Source: Parapedobacter koreensis (GTDB lineage: Bacteria; Bacteroidota; Bacteroidia; Sphingobacteriales; Sphingobacteriaceae). Taken from it: DNA of 64,000 nucleotides. The notes under the pieces were generated by a model. The model did no database searches. It was given only the letters and a program-made list of their open reading frames with translations, and was not told the DNA's origin. The stretch covers positions 372,001-436,000 of the forward strand of contig NZ_FNZR01000002.1 of the NCBI RefSeq assembly GCF_900109365.1. The letters run 5' to 3'. Both the position numbers and the translations under genes were made by a program. Positions 52,748 to 62,650 of the stretch are shown piece after piece (position 1 is the first letter of the stretch; each line of letters starts with the position of its first letter).

Positions 52748-53767
52748 TTAATTTAGGAACAAAGAAGCTATCCGTCCATCCGCTCCAGCCAGCACCACCC
52801 AACTGCCGGTTTTGGCCTTTCGCAGGACATGGAAGCTTTCGTCTGAGACGGCTACCCACGAGGCTCCGCCGTCCGTTGAGGCATCCACGCCCGATGTGCC
52901 TACGGCTACCACATGATACGGCCCCACATACTCCACGGCCGATCGGTACCCGTTGGTGGGTACGGTGGGCTGCTGCCAAGTGGCACCGCCATCTGCTGTC
53001 ACGAATACCGCCTTTTCATTGTGCTCGTCTTCCTGGAAGTCGCCTCCTACCACCACCCCGTGCTGCTTATCCCGAAAGGCGATGGAAAATATCCCCGTGG
53101 AGGCGGTGCCTTGGATAATCGGACAGGTGTACGCCGTCCAAGTATGGCCGTAATCCGTTGCGTGGAAAAGCCGGGATTGGCTCCCCCCACTGGCGATAAA
53201 CACATGCCCGTCTGGCAATACCCGGATACCTGTGCCGCTGGCCGCGAAGCCGGCTTCACCGTCGGCCAGACGGATTTGGGCTTGGTTGCTGATGTCCTGC
53301 CATGTCTGGCCGCCATCGTCCGTTGCCAGCAATTGCATGATCCCGCCTATCGGATCACCATAGGCCAGTCCCCGCTGTCCATCCCAGAAATCCATGCCAT
53401 CAAAAAAGATTTCCGGCCGTTCATCGCGGTGGGTTTCCTGCCAAGAACCACCCCCATCGGTGGTATGGAGTATCACCAATGGCGAGCCGGCGCTGATGAT
53501 TAGTGCTTCGTCTGCCGAAAAAGCTTCAATATCGCGAAAATCCATTGCTTCATGGCTTGCGACCTGCTGCCAATGCCACGTTTGCCCACGATCAGCCGTG
53601 CGTCCTATCCACCCATTGCTACCGCTTACCCAAGCCACCGAATCATCCAACACGGAAAGCCCGCGTATGCTGGTTGGTGTGCCTGCTTCCAGCATCGTGA
53701 TCTTAGGCTGTTGCCCGTAAACGGGTAAAATAAACATACAACTAATCATCCACAGCAACTGGTTCAT
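52748..53767 (-). CDS. Exported YCF48/BNR-like beta-propeller protein
   Basis: A 339-residue protein with a signal peptide (about 1-20, ending VYGQ). Repeated blade motifs with DGG-x-TW and W-G patterns are visible: SNGWIGRTADRGQTWHWQ, TTDGGGSWQETHRDERP, ATDDGGQTWQDISNQAQ, ATDYGHTWTAYTC and TADGGATWQQPTVP. This is the sialidase/HCF136-type propeller. The start is ATG 53767, since 53776 is TTG. It begins 9 bp after the TlpA-like stop and so is part of that transcript. Ligand unknown. Confidence 0.88.
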   Translation of the reverse strand: MNQLLWMISCMFILPVYGQQPKITMLEAGTPTSIRGLSVLDDSVAWVSGSNGWIGRTADRGQTWHWQQVASHEAMDFRDIEAFSADEALIISAGSPLVILHTTDGGGSWQETHRDERPEIFFDGMDFWDGQRGLAYGDPIGGIMQLLATDDGGQTWQDISNQAQIRLADGEAGFAASGTGIRVLPDGHVFIASGGSQSRLFHATDYGHTWTAYTCPIIQGTASTGIFSIAFRDKQHGVVVGGDFQEDEHNEKAVFVTADGGATWQQPTVPTNGYRSAVEYVGPYHVVAVGTSGVDASTDGGASWVAVSDESFHVLRKAKTGSWVVLAGADGRIASLFLN

Positions 53768-53776
53768 TTTATACAA

Positions 53777-55282
53777 CTATTTGGCCATTTCTTCCAACAA
53801 CAAAGTCTCCAACACGTTTCCGCTACTTGGCGCTGGGGCATTAAAATCCACAATATTTCCTTGTTTGTCTACCACAATAAATTTAGGGATCGCATTGGCG
53901 ACATAAGCCTGATTCACTTTTCCATCCTCATCGTAGAGCTGCAACCAGTGGGGCTGGTCTTCTTCCAAAGCCTTCCGCCATTCCTTTTCTCCGTCCGATA
54001 CCGCAACACTGACAAACTCAACACGTTCATCGTCTTTATACTTTTCATATAACTGCTTAAAGCTTGGCGTCTCTTGCCTACAAGGCACGCACCAGCTTGC
54101 CCAAAGGTCGATATAGACGACCTTTCCTTTGAAATCCGACAGGTTATATACCGTTCCTTCGGCGCTTTTCAAGGTAAAAGCCGGTGCCGGTTTGCCGGTT
54201 TGGGTCTGTAGCAGTTCCTGTTCTTTATCAGCAATGAGCTGTTGGATGGCCGTTTTATACGCTTCGCTTGCTATGGACTGGATAAAAGGTTTCAGGGACG
54301 CCTTTGCCCCATTCAATTCTTCAATAGTCTTTGTATAGGGAATGCGGGAAGTCACCGTTGCATTGAGGTAATAGTCTTTTACACGTCCGCTTAATACTTC
54401 GTTGATTTTCCGGATAGCATGACCTTTTTCTTTCACTAAGGACGAATCCTTCCTCGCGTCGAGATATCTTCTGTAAGTAACATATTGGTCAAGCGCCCAA
54501 TTCTTATAGTCTTGTGAAATCAAGTATGCATCCTGCGAGAAATTAGCCAACAATTCGTTATCAATATGCTTTTTCGCAAAATCCATCGATTCCTCGAAAC
54601 CCATCGGTGCCCGGTTGACCGCTTCCAACAGGTAATACGCTTCCATAAACTGGTTATCTAGCCGCACCATATTGGCAAAATACGCAAAATACGGATCGTC
54701 AACCGGGTCTTTAGTAAAGACAGCCGAAGCGAGGGAGTCATTCAATGCCCGCTGTTTTTTGGCATACGCCGCCAATGCTTCCGGATCCAGCATCCAATAC
54801 TGGGTGGTATCATTCAACGCAATATACGTGGCGGCGCGTGTAATCTTGTACTGATTGGCTGCTGCCCCCTGCCCTGTAATCGCCAATGTCTTAACTAACG
54901 TCCGGAAATCGGTTGCATCGCCCGTAATCGTGAGGTCGTACCCCGGAGCTATATAGATGTCGTTGATTTGTGTCCTGTTTTGCTGGATACTGGTACGCTG
55001 AGGGTATTTTACACCCCAGGTCTTCAGGTAGAAATTCCCTTGTTCGTCCAGGTTAAGAGTCTCAATTTGGTATTCCCGTCCGCTGTCCGATTCGAAAAAG
55101 ATTTTCAAAGTCCGTTCGGGTGAATTGATCAGCCGCCCTTGAATAATAAAAGGTTCTCCGGCCGACTGTTTCTGTGCGAATGCAGCAACAAAAGTTGCCA
55201 TCCCGGCAAATATTAGCGATATACGCAACACAAATCCGATTAGCTGCGCTTTTTTGTCTACCGTCATATCCATCATTATCAT
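53777..55282 (-). CDS. TlpA-like thioredoxin-fold protein
   Basis: A 501-residue exported protein. A membrane/signal segment (about 14-35) is followed by a DUF4369-like beta domain (about 45-150), a helical middle, and a C-terminal thioredoxin fold (about 360-495) with active site WASWCVPCRQ. It would reduce disulfides in the periplasm. Its ATG overlaps the stop of the DUF2723 gene by 4 bp, pointing to coupled translation (ATG 55267 is an alternative start). The family is common in Bacteroidota; the substrate is unknown. Confidence 0.9.
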   Translation of the reverse strand: MIMMDMTVDKKAQLIGFVLRISLIFAGMATFVAAFAQKQSAGEPFIIQGRLINSPERTLKIFFESDSGREYQIETLNLDEQGNFYLKTWGVKYPQRTSIQQNRTQINDIYIAPGYDLTITGDATDFRTLVKTLAITGQGAAANQYKITRAATYIALNDTTQYWMLDPEALAAYAKKQRALNDSLASAVFTKDPVDDPYFAYFANMVRLDNQFMEAYYLLEAVNRAPMGFEESMDFAKKHIDNELLANFSQDAYLISQDYKNWALDQYVTYRRYLDARKDSSLVKEKGHAIRKINEVLSGRVKDYYLNATVTSRIPYTKTIEELNGAKASLKPFIQSIASEAYKTAIQQLIADKEQELLQTQTGKPAPAFTLKSAEGTVYNLSDFKGKVVYIDLWASWCVPCRQETPSFKQLYEKYKDDERVEFVSVAVSDGEKEWRKALEEDQPHWLQLYDEDGKVNQAYVANAIPKFIVVDKQGNIVDFNAPAPSSGNVLETLLLEEMAK

Positions 55283-58200
55283 TCCCCGAAAAACACCTGG
55301 CTATATCGATCAAACAAGGCTGTGGCTGCCTCGTGCTGCTTTCGTTGCCCGTGTGCTTCTGCCACCAGCGCAAACTGCTGCAACGCCACCATGCTATCGC
55401 GGATAGCCATACCTTCAACATTGGGCTTGGTCTCGGCAATAGCGGCATAATAAGCCAACTGCCCGTCCAAGAACGCCACATTGCGTTCCAACAATGTGTT
55501 AGCCTTCGCCATTTCGCCCACGTCGTATAATTGATCGGCCAATATCGGATAGTGTGCAGCCAGCTCCACCAAATGTGTTCGATCAGGCAATACGTCAACG
55601 GCGCGGTTGACGATATCTTTAGCTGCATCCTTCCTCCCTTCGGCAATGAGCATCTCCGCCGTATCTGAAAACACCTTGACTGATTGGCCCACCAAGGTAT
55701 ACGACGTCGGGTCAAGATAGGTCGCCTCCTTCATATTGCCCCAAGCATATTTTTGCATGAGGTTGCCGTACATGGCGTCGGTATTTACCAACCGTTCGCC
55801 GCTACCCCCTTCTTTCCGGGCGTTCACCGGCATCAATCGCAATGCAAACCCTTCGGACACTAAGTAATCATCGAGCCCAAGCCGTTGGCTTTCCGGCACG
55901 GAAAACGCAAAATATATCGGGCGCTTCCACTGGTTGTGTACCAAGACATCCATCATCGTCAACTCAGCGCGGGTTACAAATTCTTGGTTATATGTCCACA
56001 CCATCGTATCGACGATGTCATCGTGCCACTTTTCGGGAACCACTTGGTTTTTGGCTATCTGCTCCTTATCCACCGTCAGCTTAAACCGCTTGGTGGGCAG
56101 GAAATTCCGTCGCGATCCATTTGAATATTCCAGCTGATCGGAAGGGTTGTCAGACAGTAGTAAGGCCAGCAACGTCTCCAGCTCCACGGAATCCTTAATA
56201 CCGTAGTCATGGTAATACAACACATCACGCTGCCCCTTGACGAATTGTCCGTCCGTCATGGTAATCGGCAGCGCCCCGGCGCTATTGACGGGCTTCTTCA
56301 TCTGCCGCACCTGCCAGTCCATCCCCAATAAGCTGAGGTTGACCACACGGACATCCGGCCGCACACCTTCCACCTCCTGCAGATACCAAAGAGGAAACGA
56401 ATCATTGTCGATATAAGTAAATAAAATGGCGTTTGGCGCACACGACTCCAAGTAATTACGGGCCATATCACGTGCCATGAATTTCTGCGAACGGTCATGA
56501 TCATCCCATCCCTCCGCTCCCATCAGGATGGGGGCCATGAATAACCCAGATACCACGGCAACCGGTATGGCAATACGCTGGTTCCAACGCTTTTTCAAAG
56601 CGTCTGCAAGCCCGGCCACTCCCATACCTATCCATATTGCAAAGGCATAAAACGACCCGGCATAGGCATAGTCCCGTTCACGGGGTTGCAGCGGACTTTG
56701 GTTGAGGTAAAGGACAATCGCCAGTCCCGTGAAAAAAAACAGCAGCCCCACCACTGCCATGTCCCTGCGGTGGCGTCTCAGGTGCCACACCAATCCAACG
56801 ATGCCAAGCAGCAAGGGAAGGAAATAAAACGTATTCCGTGAAGGATCGATACGCATCGCCTCCGGCAATGCATCCTGCCCGCCAAGCCGCCATTGATCGA
56901 TGGCCTTGATGCCGCTTATCCAATTGCCTTCTGTATAGTTCTCGAAAAGCGGCTGCCTATCGTTTTGCCTTCCTGCAAAATTCCACATGAAATACCGCCA
57001 ATACATGTGGTTGAGCTGGTAGTTGGCCAGGAACTTGAAGTTATCCGCAAATGTCGGTTGCTCTTGCTCTCCCAAGCCCAGCCAAGCACGGTATGCCTGG
57101 GGATGGAAGTCGCGATCGCTGTAGATACGGGGGAATAAAGTGGTGCGGTCATATATATACGAAAGATCTTTCCCCGCCACCTCGTACTTGTGCCCGCCCT
57201 TCCGGTATATGTCGGCTCCCTGCTTGATATCGACGGCGTTAGCATCGAAGTATGGGCCGTTTACCAACGGTTCGCTACCAAATTGCCCCCTATTCAGGTA
57301 CCACAGGAACGAAAAAGCATCATCCGGCTGGCTATTGTTCAATGAGGGATTGGCCTTTGCCCGGATAAGTACCATGGCAAACGAACCGTATCCAAAGATG
57401 ACGAAGCTCAGGCAAACCAGCACCATATTGAGCAGGGGCTTTACCCTACGGATGGAATACCGGATACCGTAGCCGATACCACCCACCAACGCAAGGACGA
57501 AAACCGCTGCCCCTGTCCCAAACCCCATTCCCAATGTATTCACAAAAAATAAATCTGCATGGGCAGCAAATTTGACAAGGTATTGAATGACACCCCATAA
57601 GATTACCCCCAGCAGTGCGCAGCCAATTAATAAGGACTTGGCTATGCCCCCCGCCGTCGCCCTGGATGCCCTGCGGAAATAAACCACCAACGCCAACGCT
57701 GGTATGGCCAGCAGGTTGAGCAAATGCACACCAATGGATAGCCCCATGATGTACGCGATGAATACGAGCCATCTGTCACCGCCCGGCTCATCAGCCCGCG
57801 CTTCCCATTTGAAGATGGCCCAGAAGACCACCGCCGTACATAATGAAGACATGGCATAGACTTCCGACTCGACTGCGGAAAACCAGAACGTATCCGAAAA
57901 CGTATAAGCCATCGCACCCACCACGCCTGCACCCATGATTTGCAGCAACGCCATGGACGTGAGGGTTTCCCCGCTTTTCCACACGATTTTCCGCACCAGG
58001 GCAGTGATGGTCCAAAACAAGAACAAGATGGTCAGCCCGCTGGATAATGCCGACCCGAAATTCATCCAGTAAGCCACACGCTGCGGGTTGCCCAGCGCAA
58101 GGTTCGAAAATACGTTTTGCAACATCAGGAACAGTGGTGCACCGGGCTGGTGCACTACCTGCATGCGATAGGCAGCCGCAATGAACTCCCCGGGATCCCA

Positions 58201-58296
58201 CCAACTGGTGGTCGCTTCCATGGTCAATGCGTAAGTGGCTGTGGCTATCGCCGCACATAGCCAACCGATAAGGTTATTGGTTTTTTGGTAGTTCAT
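55279..58296 (-). CDS. DUF2723 membrane protein (copy 1)
   Basis: A 1005-residue protein with about twelve membrane helices in the first 560 residues and a soluble C-terminal half that ends in TPR-like helices. The family N-terminus is clear: WWDPGEFIAAAYRMQVVHQP with the acidic pair typical of PMT-like glycosyltransferases. NQSPLQPRERDYAYAGSF lies at the end of the helical part. It would transfer a lipid-linked sugar in the periplasm. It is a paralogue of the gene at 59128-62157 and overlaps the TlpA-like gene by 4 bp. The sugar and acceptor are unknown. Confidence 0.9.
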   Translation of the reverse strand: MNYQKTNNLIGWLCAAIATATYALTMEATTSWWDPGEFIAAAYRMQVVHQPGAPLFLMLQNVFSNLALGNPQRVAYWMNFGSALSSGLTILFLFWTITALVRKIVWKSGETLTSMALLQIMGAGVVGAMAYTFSDTFWFSAVESEVYAMSSLCTAVVFWAIFKWEARADEPGGDRWLVFIAYIMGLSIGVHLLNLLAIPALALVVYFRRASRATAGGIAKSLLIGCALLGVILWGVIQYLVKFAAHADLFFVNTLGMGFGTGAAVFVLALVGGIGYGIRYSIRRVKPLLNMVLVCLSFVIFGYGSFAMVLIRAKANPSLNNSQPDDAFSFLWYLNRGQFGSEPLVNGPYFDANAVDIKQGADIYRKGGHKYEVAGKDLSYIYDRTTLFPRIYSDRDFHPQAYRAWLGLGEQEQPTFADNFKFLANYQLNHMYWRYFMWNFAGRQNDRQPLFENYTEGNWISGIKAIDQWRLGGQDALPEAMRIDPSRNTFYFLPLLLGIVGLVWHLRRHRRDMAVVGLLFFFTGLAIVLYLNQSPLQPRERDYAYAGSFYAFAIWIGMGVAGLADALKKRWNQRIAIPVAVVSGLFMAPILMGAEGWDDHDRSQKFMARDMARNYLESCAPNAILFTYIDNDSFPLWYLQEVEGVRPDVRVVNLSLLGMDWQVRQMKKPVNSAGALPITMTDGQFVKGQRDVLYYHDYGIKDSVELETLLALLLSDNPSDQLEYSNGSRRNFLPTKRFKLTVDKEQIAKNQVVPEKWHDDIVDTMVWTYNQEFVTRAELTMMDVLVHNQWKRPIYFAFSVPESQRLGLDDYLVSEGFALRLMPVNARKEGGSGERLVNTDAMYGNLMQKYAWGNMKEATYLDPTSYTLVGQSVKVFSDTAEMLIAEGRKDAAKDIVNRAVDVLPDRTHLVELAAHYPILADQLYDVGEMAKANTLLERNVAFLDGQLAYYAAIAETKPNVEGMAIRDSMVALQQFALVAEAHGQRKQHEAATALFDRYSQVFFGE

Positions 58297-58339
58297 GTTT
58301 GTCCGGTTCGTGGGTATTCAACACTTGACTGTAATTACT

Positions 58340-58353
58340 GCCTAAAGTTAGGC
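58340..58353. promoter_or_regulatory. Palindrome upstream of DUF2723 copy 1
   Basis: GCCTAAAGTTAGGC is a perfect 14-bp palindrome in the 129-bp gap between the WYL gene and DUF2723 copy 1. It covers a weak -7 box (TAACTTTA, minus). It may be an operator for the neighbouring WYL regulator, which is inference. Confidence 0.4.
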
Positions 58354-58425
58354 GATAAGTGTTTATACCGTGCTTGTCCAAACCGGATTTAACATTTTTT
58401 AACACCGAGACCCGGTGGACCGGAT

Positions 58426-59118
58426 TCAGTAGTCGACCGGCAATTGTTTCATAAACTCTGTGATAGGCGGATGGTTTGCCTGCTCAAAAGGCAGGCCCGT
58501 ATTGCGCAGGCTCACAATCCGGGATACCCGGAAATCACGGTAATCCTTCCGCAGGTAGCACCAGCCAATGACGTGCCAGTTCAATGCATAGAATATCAAG
58601 CCAACAGGCTCGATACGCCTGCCGCTTTCCTCCCCATCCCCCTTGCAATAACGGATTTCGAGTATGGTTTTGGAGACGATTGCCTCCTGCAACGCCGACA
58701 GGTGTTCATAATCGTGGCCCTTCAAGTCGCGGGGAAGCTGGAAGCCCGTATTGCTGACCAAGTACTCCAGCTTTTCCCGTTGGGAATCCCGCATGACGGC
58801 CTTTACCTTATTCAGCGCATTGGAATAATGTTTTTGGATGGATTTATCGGCAAATCCCGCCAGCAGATTCTCCATGAGCAACAGCGCATTGGCTTCCTCC
58901 AGGTTAAACGACACCGGGCGCAGGAAATATCCCTCCACGACAAAATATCCCTTGTTCGGCTCAAAGCCTACAGGGATCCCCTGCTCGTTTAGCGCTTTAA
59001 CGTCGCGGTACACGGTACGGATGCTGATAGCGAATTTTTCCGCAAGCTGATCCCCGGTCACGTATCGGCGCGATTGCAACAGGGTGAGCATACCAAACAA
59101 CCGATCGATCCTATTCAT
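58426..59118 (-). CDS. WYL-domain transcriptional regulator (YafY/DeoR-HTH type)
   Basis: A 230-residue regulator. Residues 1-60 are an HTH of the HTH_11 type (MLTLLQSRRYVTGDQLAEKF, SIRTVYRDVKALNEQGIPVG). Residues 140-200 are a WYL domain (LNWHVIGWCYLRKDYRDFRV), which may sense a nucleotide, nucleic acid or other ligand. It lies 9 bp after DUF2723 copy 2 and 129 bp before copy 1. It is probably cotranscribed with copy 2. Confidence 0.93.
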   Translation of the reverse strand: MNRIDRLFGMLTLLQSRRYVTGDQLAEKFAISIRTVYRDVKALNEQGIPVGFEPNKGYFVVEGYFLRPVSFNLEEANALLLMENLLAGFADKSIQKHYSNALNKVKAVMRDSQREKLEYLVSNTGFQLPRDLKGHDYEHLSALQEAIVSKTILEIRYCKGDGEESGRRIEPVGLIFYALNWHVIGWCYLRKDYRDFRVSRIVSLRNTGLPFEQANHPPITEFMKQLPVDY

Positions 59119-59127
59119 AGCAACGCC

Positions 59128-62100
59128 TTAGTTCGACGGTATCCCTCCGCCGAAGAACCGGGCTTCATACTGCCCGAAAATGTTGGAGACACGCGCCGCC
59201 AACTCCTCCTGGCCATGTTCCTTGGCCGATTCGGCAAACCGATTCAACGTAAACATGCAGTATTGGATATTTTGCATCTCCAGGTTGGGTTTCGTTTCGG
59301 TGATAGCGGCAAAATAGCGAAGTTGTTCCTCCAGATAGCCGATACCACGCTCCATCAATGCATTGGCCTTATCGGTCTCCCCTACCGCATACAGGTTATC
59401 TACAATAAAGGAGTAGCTGTACACATCCATGATTCGGTAAATCCGTTCCGGCATGATCTCCAAGGCATTATTCAGCAGTTTTTTGGCTTCTTCCACCCTG
59501 CCTTCAGCAATGAAAGCCTCCGCGGGGGCAGCATAGATATTGTTCAATATCAAGCTGATCATGCGGTATGACTCTGGATCGATGTATGGCGAATTGCGGA
59601 TATTGCCCCATGTATACTTGTTCATAACGTGATCATACACGGCATCTGCATTGACCAGCCCTTGTGAGGTATTCTGTTCCATATTGATGGGCATCAACCG
59701 GAGTGCAAATCCTTCGGACACCAGGTAATTGTCCAAGCCCATGAAATTTTCACTCGGTACGGTAGTTGCAAAATAGATAGGCCGCTCCCAGTTGTTATTC
59801 ACGAGAATATCCATGATAGCCAATTCGGCACGGGATACGTAATTACGATTATATGTCCACCGTAGGGCGTCGACAATGCTATCCTGCCATTGCTCAGGGA
59901 CTACTTGGTGCTTGATGACGTCCGCTTTGTTGATGCTCAGTTGTAAATTCTTTGTCGGCAGGAAATTTTCGGGTTCCTCGCCCTGGATTTGCCGCTTGTC
60001 GTTGGGATTATCGGAAAGCATCAGCGCGACGATATTTTTCAACTCCACCGATCCGGGGATTTTAGCGTCCTGAAAGTAGATGACATCCCGCACCCCTTTT
60101 TCATATTTTTCATCCGGAATGTTGATGGGCAATGGCTCCGCCTCGTTCACTTTATCCTTCATCTGCCGTACATACCAATCGGCACTTAACAAGCTCAGAT
60201 TGACCACCCGTACATCCGGTCGTACTTTTTCTACTTCTTGGGCGTACCACAACGGGTAGGTATCGTTATCACCATAGGTAAATAAGATAGCGTTTGGAGC
60301 GCAGGACTCCAGGTAGTCCTTGGCAATATCCCGGGCCAGGAATTTTTGGGAGCGATCGTGATCATTCCATCCATCCTTAGCCAAAATTACCGGGCCGGCT
60401 AGCAGGCCGATCGCCGCCGCTGCGATTCCCGCTGTCCGCGCATTGAGTTTTTTCACCAGCCAATCGTTGATACCCATCACGCCCAGCCCAATCCAGATAG
60501 CAAAGGCATAGAAAGACCCTGCGTAAGCATAATCCCGCTCACGGGGCTGCAATGGCGTCTGGTTGAGGTACAATACGATGGCCAAGCCTGTCATGAAAAA
60601 CAACAGCCCCACAACGCCTGCATCCCGCTGGCGACGCTTGAAGTGCCAGAGTGCACCAATCAATCCCAAAATCAAGGGCAGGAAATAAAACTTATTATAA
60701 GAAGGATCGGTGATTTGCGATTGGGGAAGCGCGTCTTGCCCACCCACGTGCAACTCGTCAATAAACTTGATGCCACTAATCCAGTTGCCCGTGGTGAGAT
60801 CACCATGCCCCTGCTGATCATTCTGGCGGCCCACGAAGTTCCAAAGGAAATACCGCCCATACATATGGCCTACCTGATAGCTAAAGAAAAAGCGCAAGTT
60901 GTCGCCAAACGTAGGTTGCTGGCTTTCACCCAGGTTAAGGTAGCTGCGGTAATACTGTTGGTGAGCCGGTTCCCGGTAGCTGTATATCCTTGGAAAAACG
61001 GTCTCCCGGTCAAACACATAGTCGAAATTCTGGCCGGCCACCTCATACTTCTCCGCTCCTTGCCGATAGATATTACTTCCATAATTGATATCCACGGGCC
61101 GTGAATCAAAATAAGGGCCCTTAAAAAGCGGATTATCACCGTATTGTTCGCGGTTAAGGTAACTCAGGAAAGCGAATGCGTTGTCCGGATCGCTATTATT
61201 CAACGTCGGGTTTGCTTTGGCCCGGATGAGGATCATCGCGAAGGAGCTATAACCGAAGACAATAAAGGCAAATGCCAGCAGAATCATATTAAGCAAGGGC
61301 TTCGCTTTTTGTATCGAGTACCATATACCATAAACGGTACCACCAATGAGCAGCAATGCAAACACCACCACGCCCGAACCGAAGCCCATGCCCAGCGTAT
61401 TCACAAAAAACAGGTCAAAGTAGGCCGCAAATTTGATGAGGTATTGGATAACCCCCCAGAGCACCACGGCCACCACCACAAAACCAATCAGCAGCGCCTT
61501 AATTGCACCACTGCTGGTGGCCTGCTGCGCACGGCGGAAATAGACGACCAACGCGACGGCGGGGATGGCCAACAGGTTCAAGAGGTGCACACCGATGGAC
61601 AACCCCATTATATAGGCGATAAAAAGAAGCCATTTGTCCGCTCCTGCATCATCCGCATGCGCCTCCCATTTCAGGATTGCCCAGAAGACCACTGCCGTGC
61701 AGAGGGAAGACATGGCATATACTTCAGATTCAACCGCTGAAAACCAGAAGGTGTCTGAAAAGGTGTACGCCAAAGCACCCACCGCCCCGGCACCCATGAT
61801 TTGGAACAATCCGCCTTCGGCGAGTTCGGCCCCCACCTTCCATACCACTTTCTTAGCCAGTGCCGTAATGCTCCAAAAAAGAAAGACAATCGTCAATCCG
61901 CTGGATACCGCCGAACCCACGTTCATCCAAAACGCAATGCGCCCGGGATCGCCGAAGGCCAGGTTGGAAAATACGTTCTGCAACATCAGAAACAGGGGGG
62001 CTCCCGGCTGGTGCACAATCTGCATCTTATAAGCTGATGCAATAAACTCGCCCGTATCCCAAAAGCTTGCCGTGCGCTCCGCCGTGAATATATACACCGT

Positions 62101-62157
62101 GGTCGCCAGCAATCCGCATAACCAGCCTATAATATTGTTGATCCTATTGTAGTTCAT
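59128..62157 (-). CDS. DUF2723 membrane protein (copy 2)
   Basis: A 1009-residue paralogue of the gene at 55279-58296. The N-terminus has the same motif (FWDTGEFIASAYKMQIVHQP), multiple helices to about residue 565, and NQTPLQPRERDYAYAGSF. The C-terminal half has TPR-like helices (EAKKLLNNALEIMPERIYRI). It is probably a periplasmic glycosyltransferase using a lipid-linked donor, as for copy 1. The first gene of the set, it has a -7 box (TATGTTTG, 62229-62222) about 60 nt upstream. Confidence 0.9.
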   Translation of the reverse strand: MNYNRINNIIGWLCGLLATTVYIFTAERTASFWDTGEFIASAYKMQIVHQPGAPLFLMLQNVFSNLAFGDPGRIAFWMNVGSAVSSGLTIVFLFWSITALAKKVVWKVGAELAEGGLFQIMGAGAVGALAYTFSDTFWFSAVESEVYAMSSLCTAVVFWAILKWEAHADDAGADKWLLFIAYIMGLSIGVHLLNLLAIPAVALVVYFRRAQQATSSGAIKALLIGFVVVAVVLWGVIQYLIKFAAYFDLFFVNTLGMGFGSGVVVFALLLIGGTVYGIWYSIQKAKPLLNMILLAFAFIVFGYSSFAMILIRAKANPTLNNSDPDNAFAFLSYLNREQYGDNPLFKGPYFDSRPVDINYGSNIYRQGAEKYEVAGQNFDYVFDRETVFPRIYSYREPAHQQYYRSYLNLGESQQPTFGDNLRFFFSYQVGHMYGRYFLWNFVGRQNDQQGHGDLTTGNWISGIKFIDELHVGGQDALPQSQITDPSYNKFYFLPLILGLIGALWHFKRRQRDAGVVGLLFFMTGLAIVLYLNQTPLQPRERDYAYAGSFYAFAIWIGLGVMGINDWLVKKLNARTAGIAAAAIGLLAGPVILAKDGWNDHDRSQKFLARDIAKDYLESCAPNAILFTYGDNDTYPLWYAQEVEKVRPDVRVVNLSLLSADWYVRQMKDKVNEAEPLPINIPDEKYEKGVRDVIYFQDAKIPGSVELKNIVALMLSDNPNDKRQIQGEEPENFLPTKNLQLSINKADVIKHQVVPEQWQDSIVDALRWTYNRNYVSRAELAIMDILVNNNWERPIYFATTVPSENFMGLDNYLVSEGFALRLMPINMEQNTSQGLVNADAVYDHVMNKYTWGNIRNSPYIDPESYRMISLILNNIYAAPAEAFIAEGRVEEAKKLLNNALEIMPERIYRIMDVYSYSFIVDNLYAVGETDKANALMERGIGYLEEQLRYFAAITETKPNLEMQNIQYCMFTLNRFAESAKEHGQEELAARVSNIFGQYEARFFGGGIPSN

Positions 62158-62221
62158 AAAGTATTGTGCGTATGGTTCATTATAAAATCACGCCCCGAAA
62201 ATAAAGAATAGTATGGTAACA

Positions 62222-62229
62222 CAAACATA
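62222..62229 (-). promoter_or_regulatory. -7 element of DUF2723 copy 2
   Basis: Minus-strand TATGTTTG fits TAnnTTTG. Predicted start near 62217, leader about 60 nt. No clear TTG at -33. Confidence 0.4.
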
Positions 62230-62290
62230 ATATTTGGATTTTTAACACATTAGGCATACTATCAGGCCCTTGCAGCAAAAAATAAAATAT

Positions 62291-62323
62291 TTTTGCAATA
62301 ATTGTTTTGTCGCCCTATATTTG
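62291..62323 (+). promoter_or_regulatory. tRNA-Gln promoter
   Basis: TTTTG (62291-62295), 20 bp spacer, then TATATTTG (62316-62323), a well-formed Bacteroidota promoter. Predicted start near 62328, about 34 nt before the tRNA. Confidence 0.65.
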
Positions 62324-62361
62324 CAGTCCCATTCGCAAGGGTGGCAAAACAAAACTCGGAT

Positions 62362-62432
62362 TGCCCGATAGTATAATGGTAGTACGACAGATTTTGGTTC
62401 TGTTTGTCTAGGTTCGAATCCTGGTCGGGCAA
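62362..62432 (+). tRNA. tRNA-Gln (anticodon TTG)
   Basis: The acceptor stem pairs TGCCCGA (62362-62368) with TCGGGCA (62425-62431), and A62432 is the discriminator. The anticodon stem ACAGA/TCTGT encloses TTTTGGT, giving anticodon TTG. The T loop has GGTTCGAATCC. CCA is not encoded. A strong terminator follows. Confidence 0.93.
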
Positions 62433-62436
62433 CAAG

Positions 62437-62473
62437 AAATTACGGATTGTCTTTCGGCAATCCGTAATTTTTT
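62437..62473 (+). terminator. Terminator after tRNA-Gln
   Basis: AAATTACGGATTG (62437-62449) and CAATCCGTAATTT (62458-62470) form a 13-bp stem with an 8-nt loop and a T run. Confidence 0.9.
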
Positions 62474-62650
62474 AACGGATATTTGTTTTAATACAATAGC
62501 AGCACACCGTATTGGTTAAACGGTTTATCTGTGAATAAATTGTTTTGAAAAAAAATAGGAAAGTTGTGGAAACAATTTTTATCTTAGCCTTACAGTGAAA
62601 CATCACAATATCCCAGTCTATTTGCTAACCCACAAAACAACAGTAAGACC

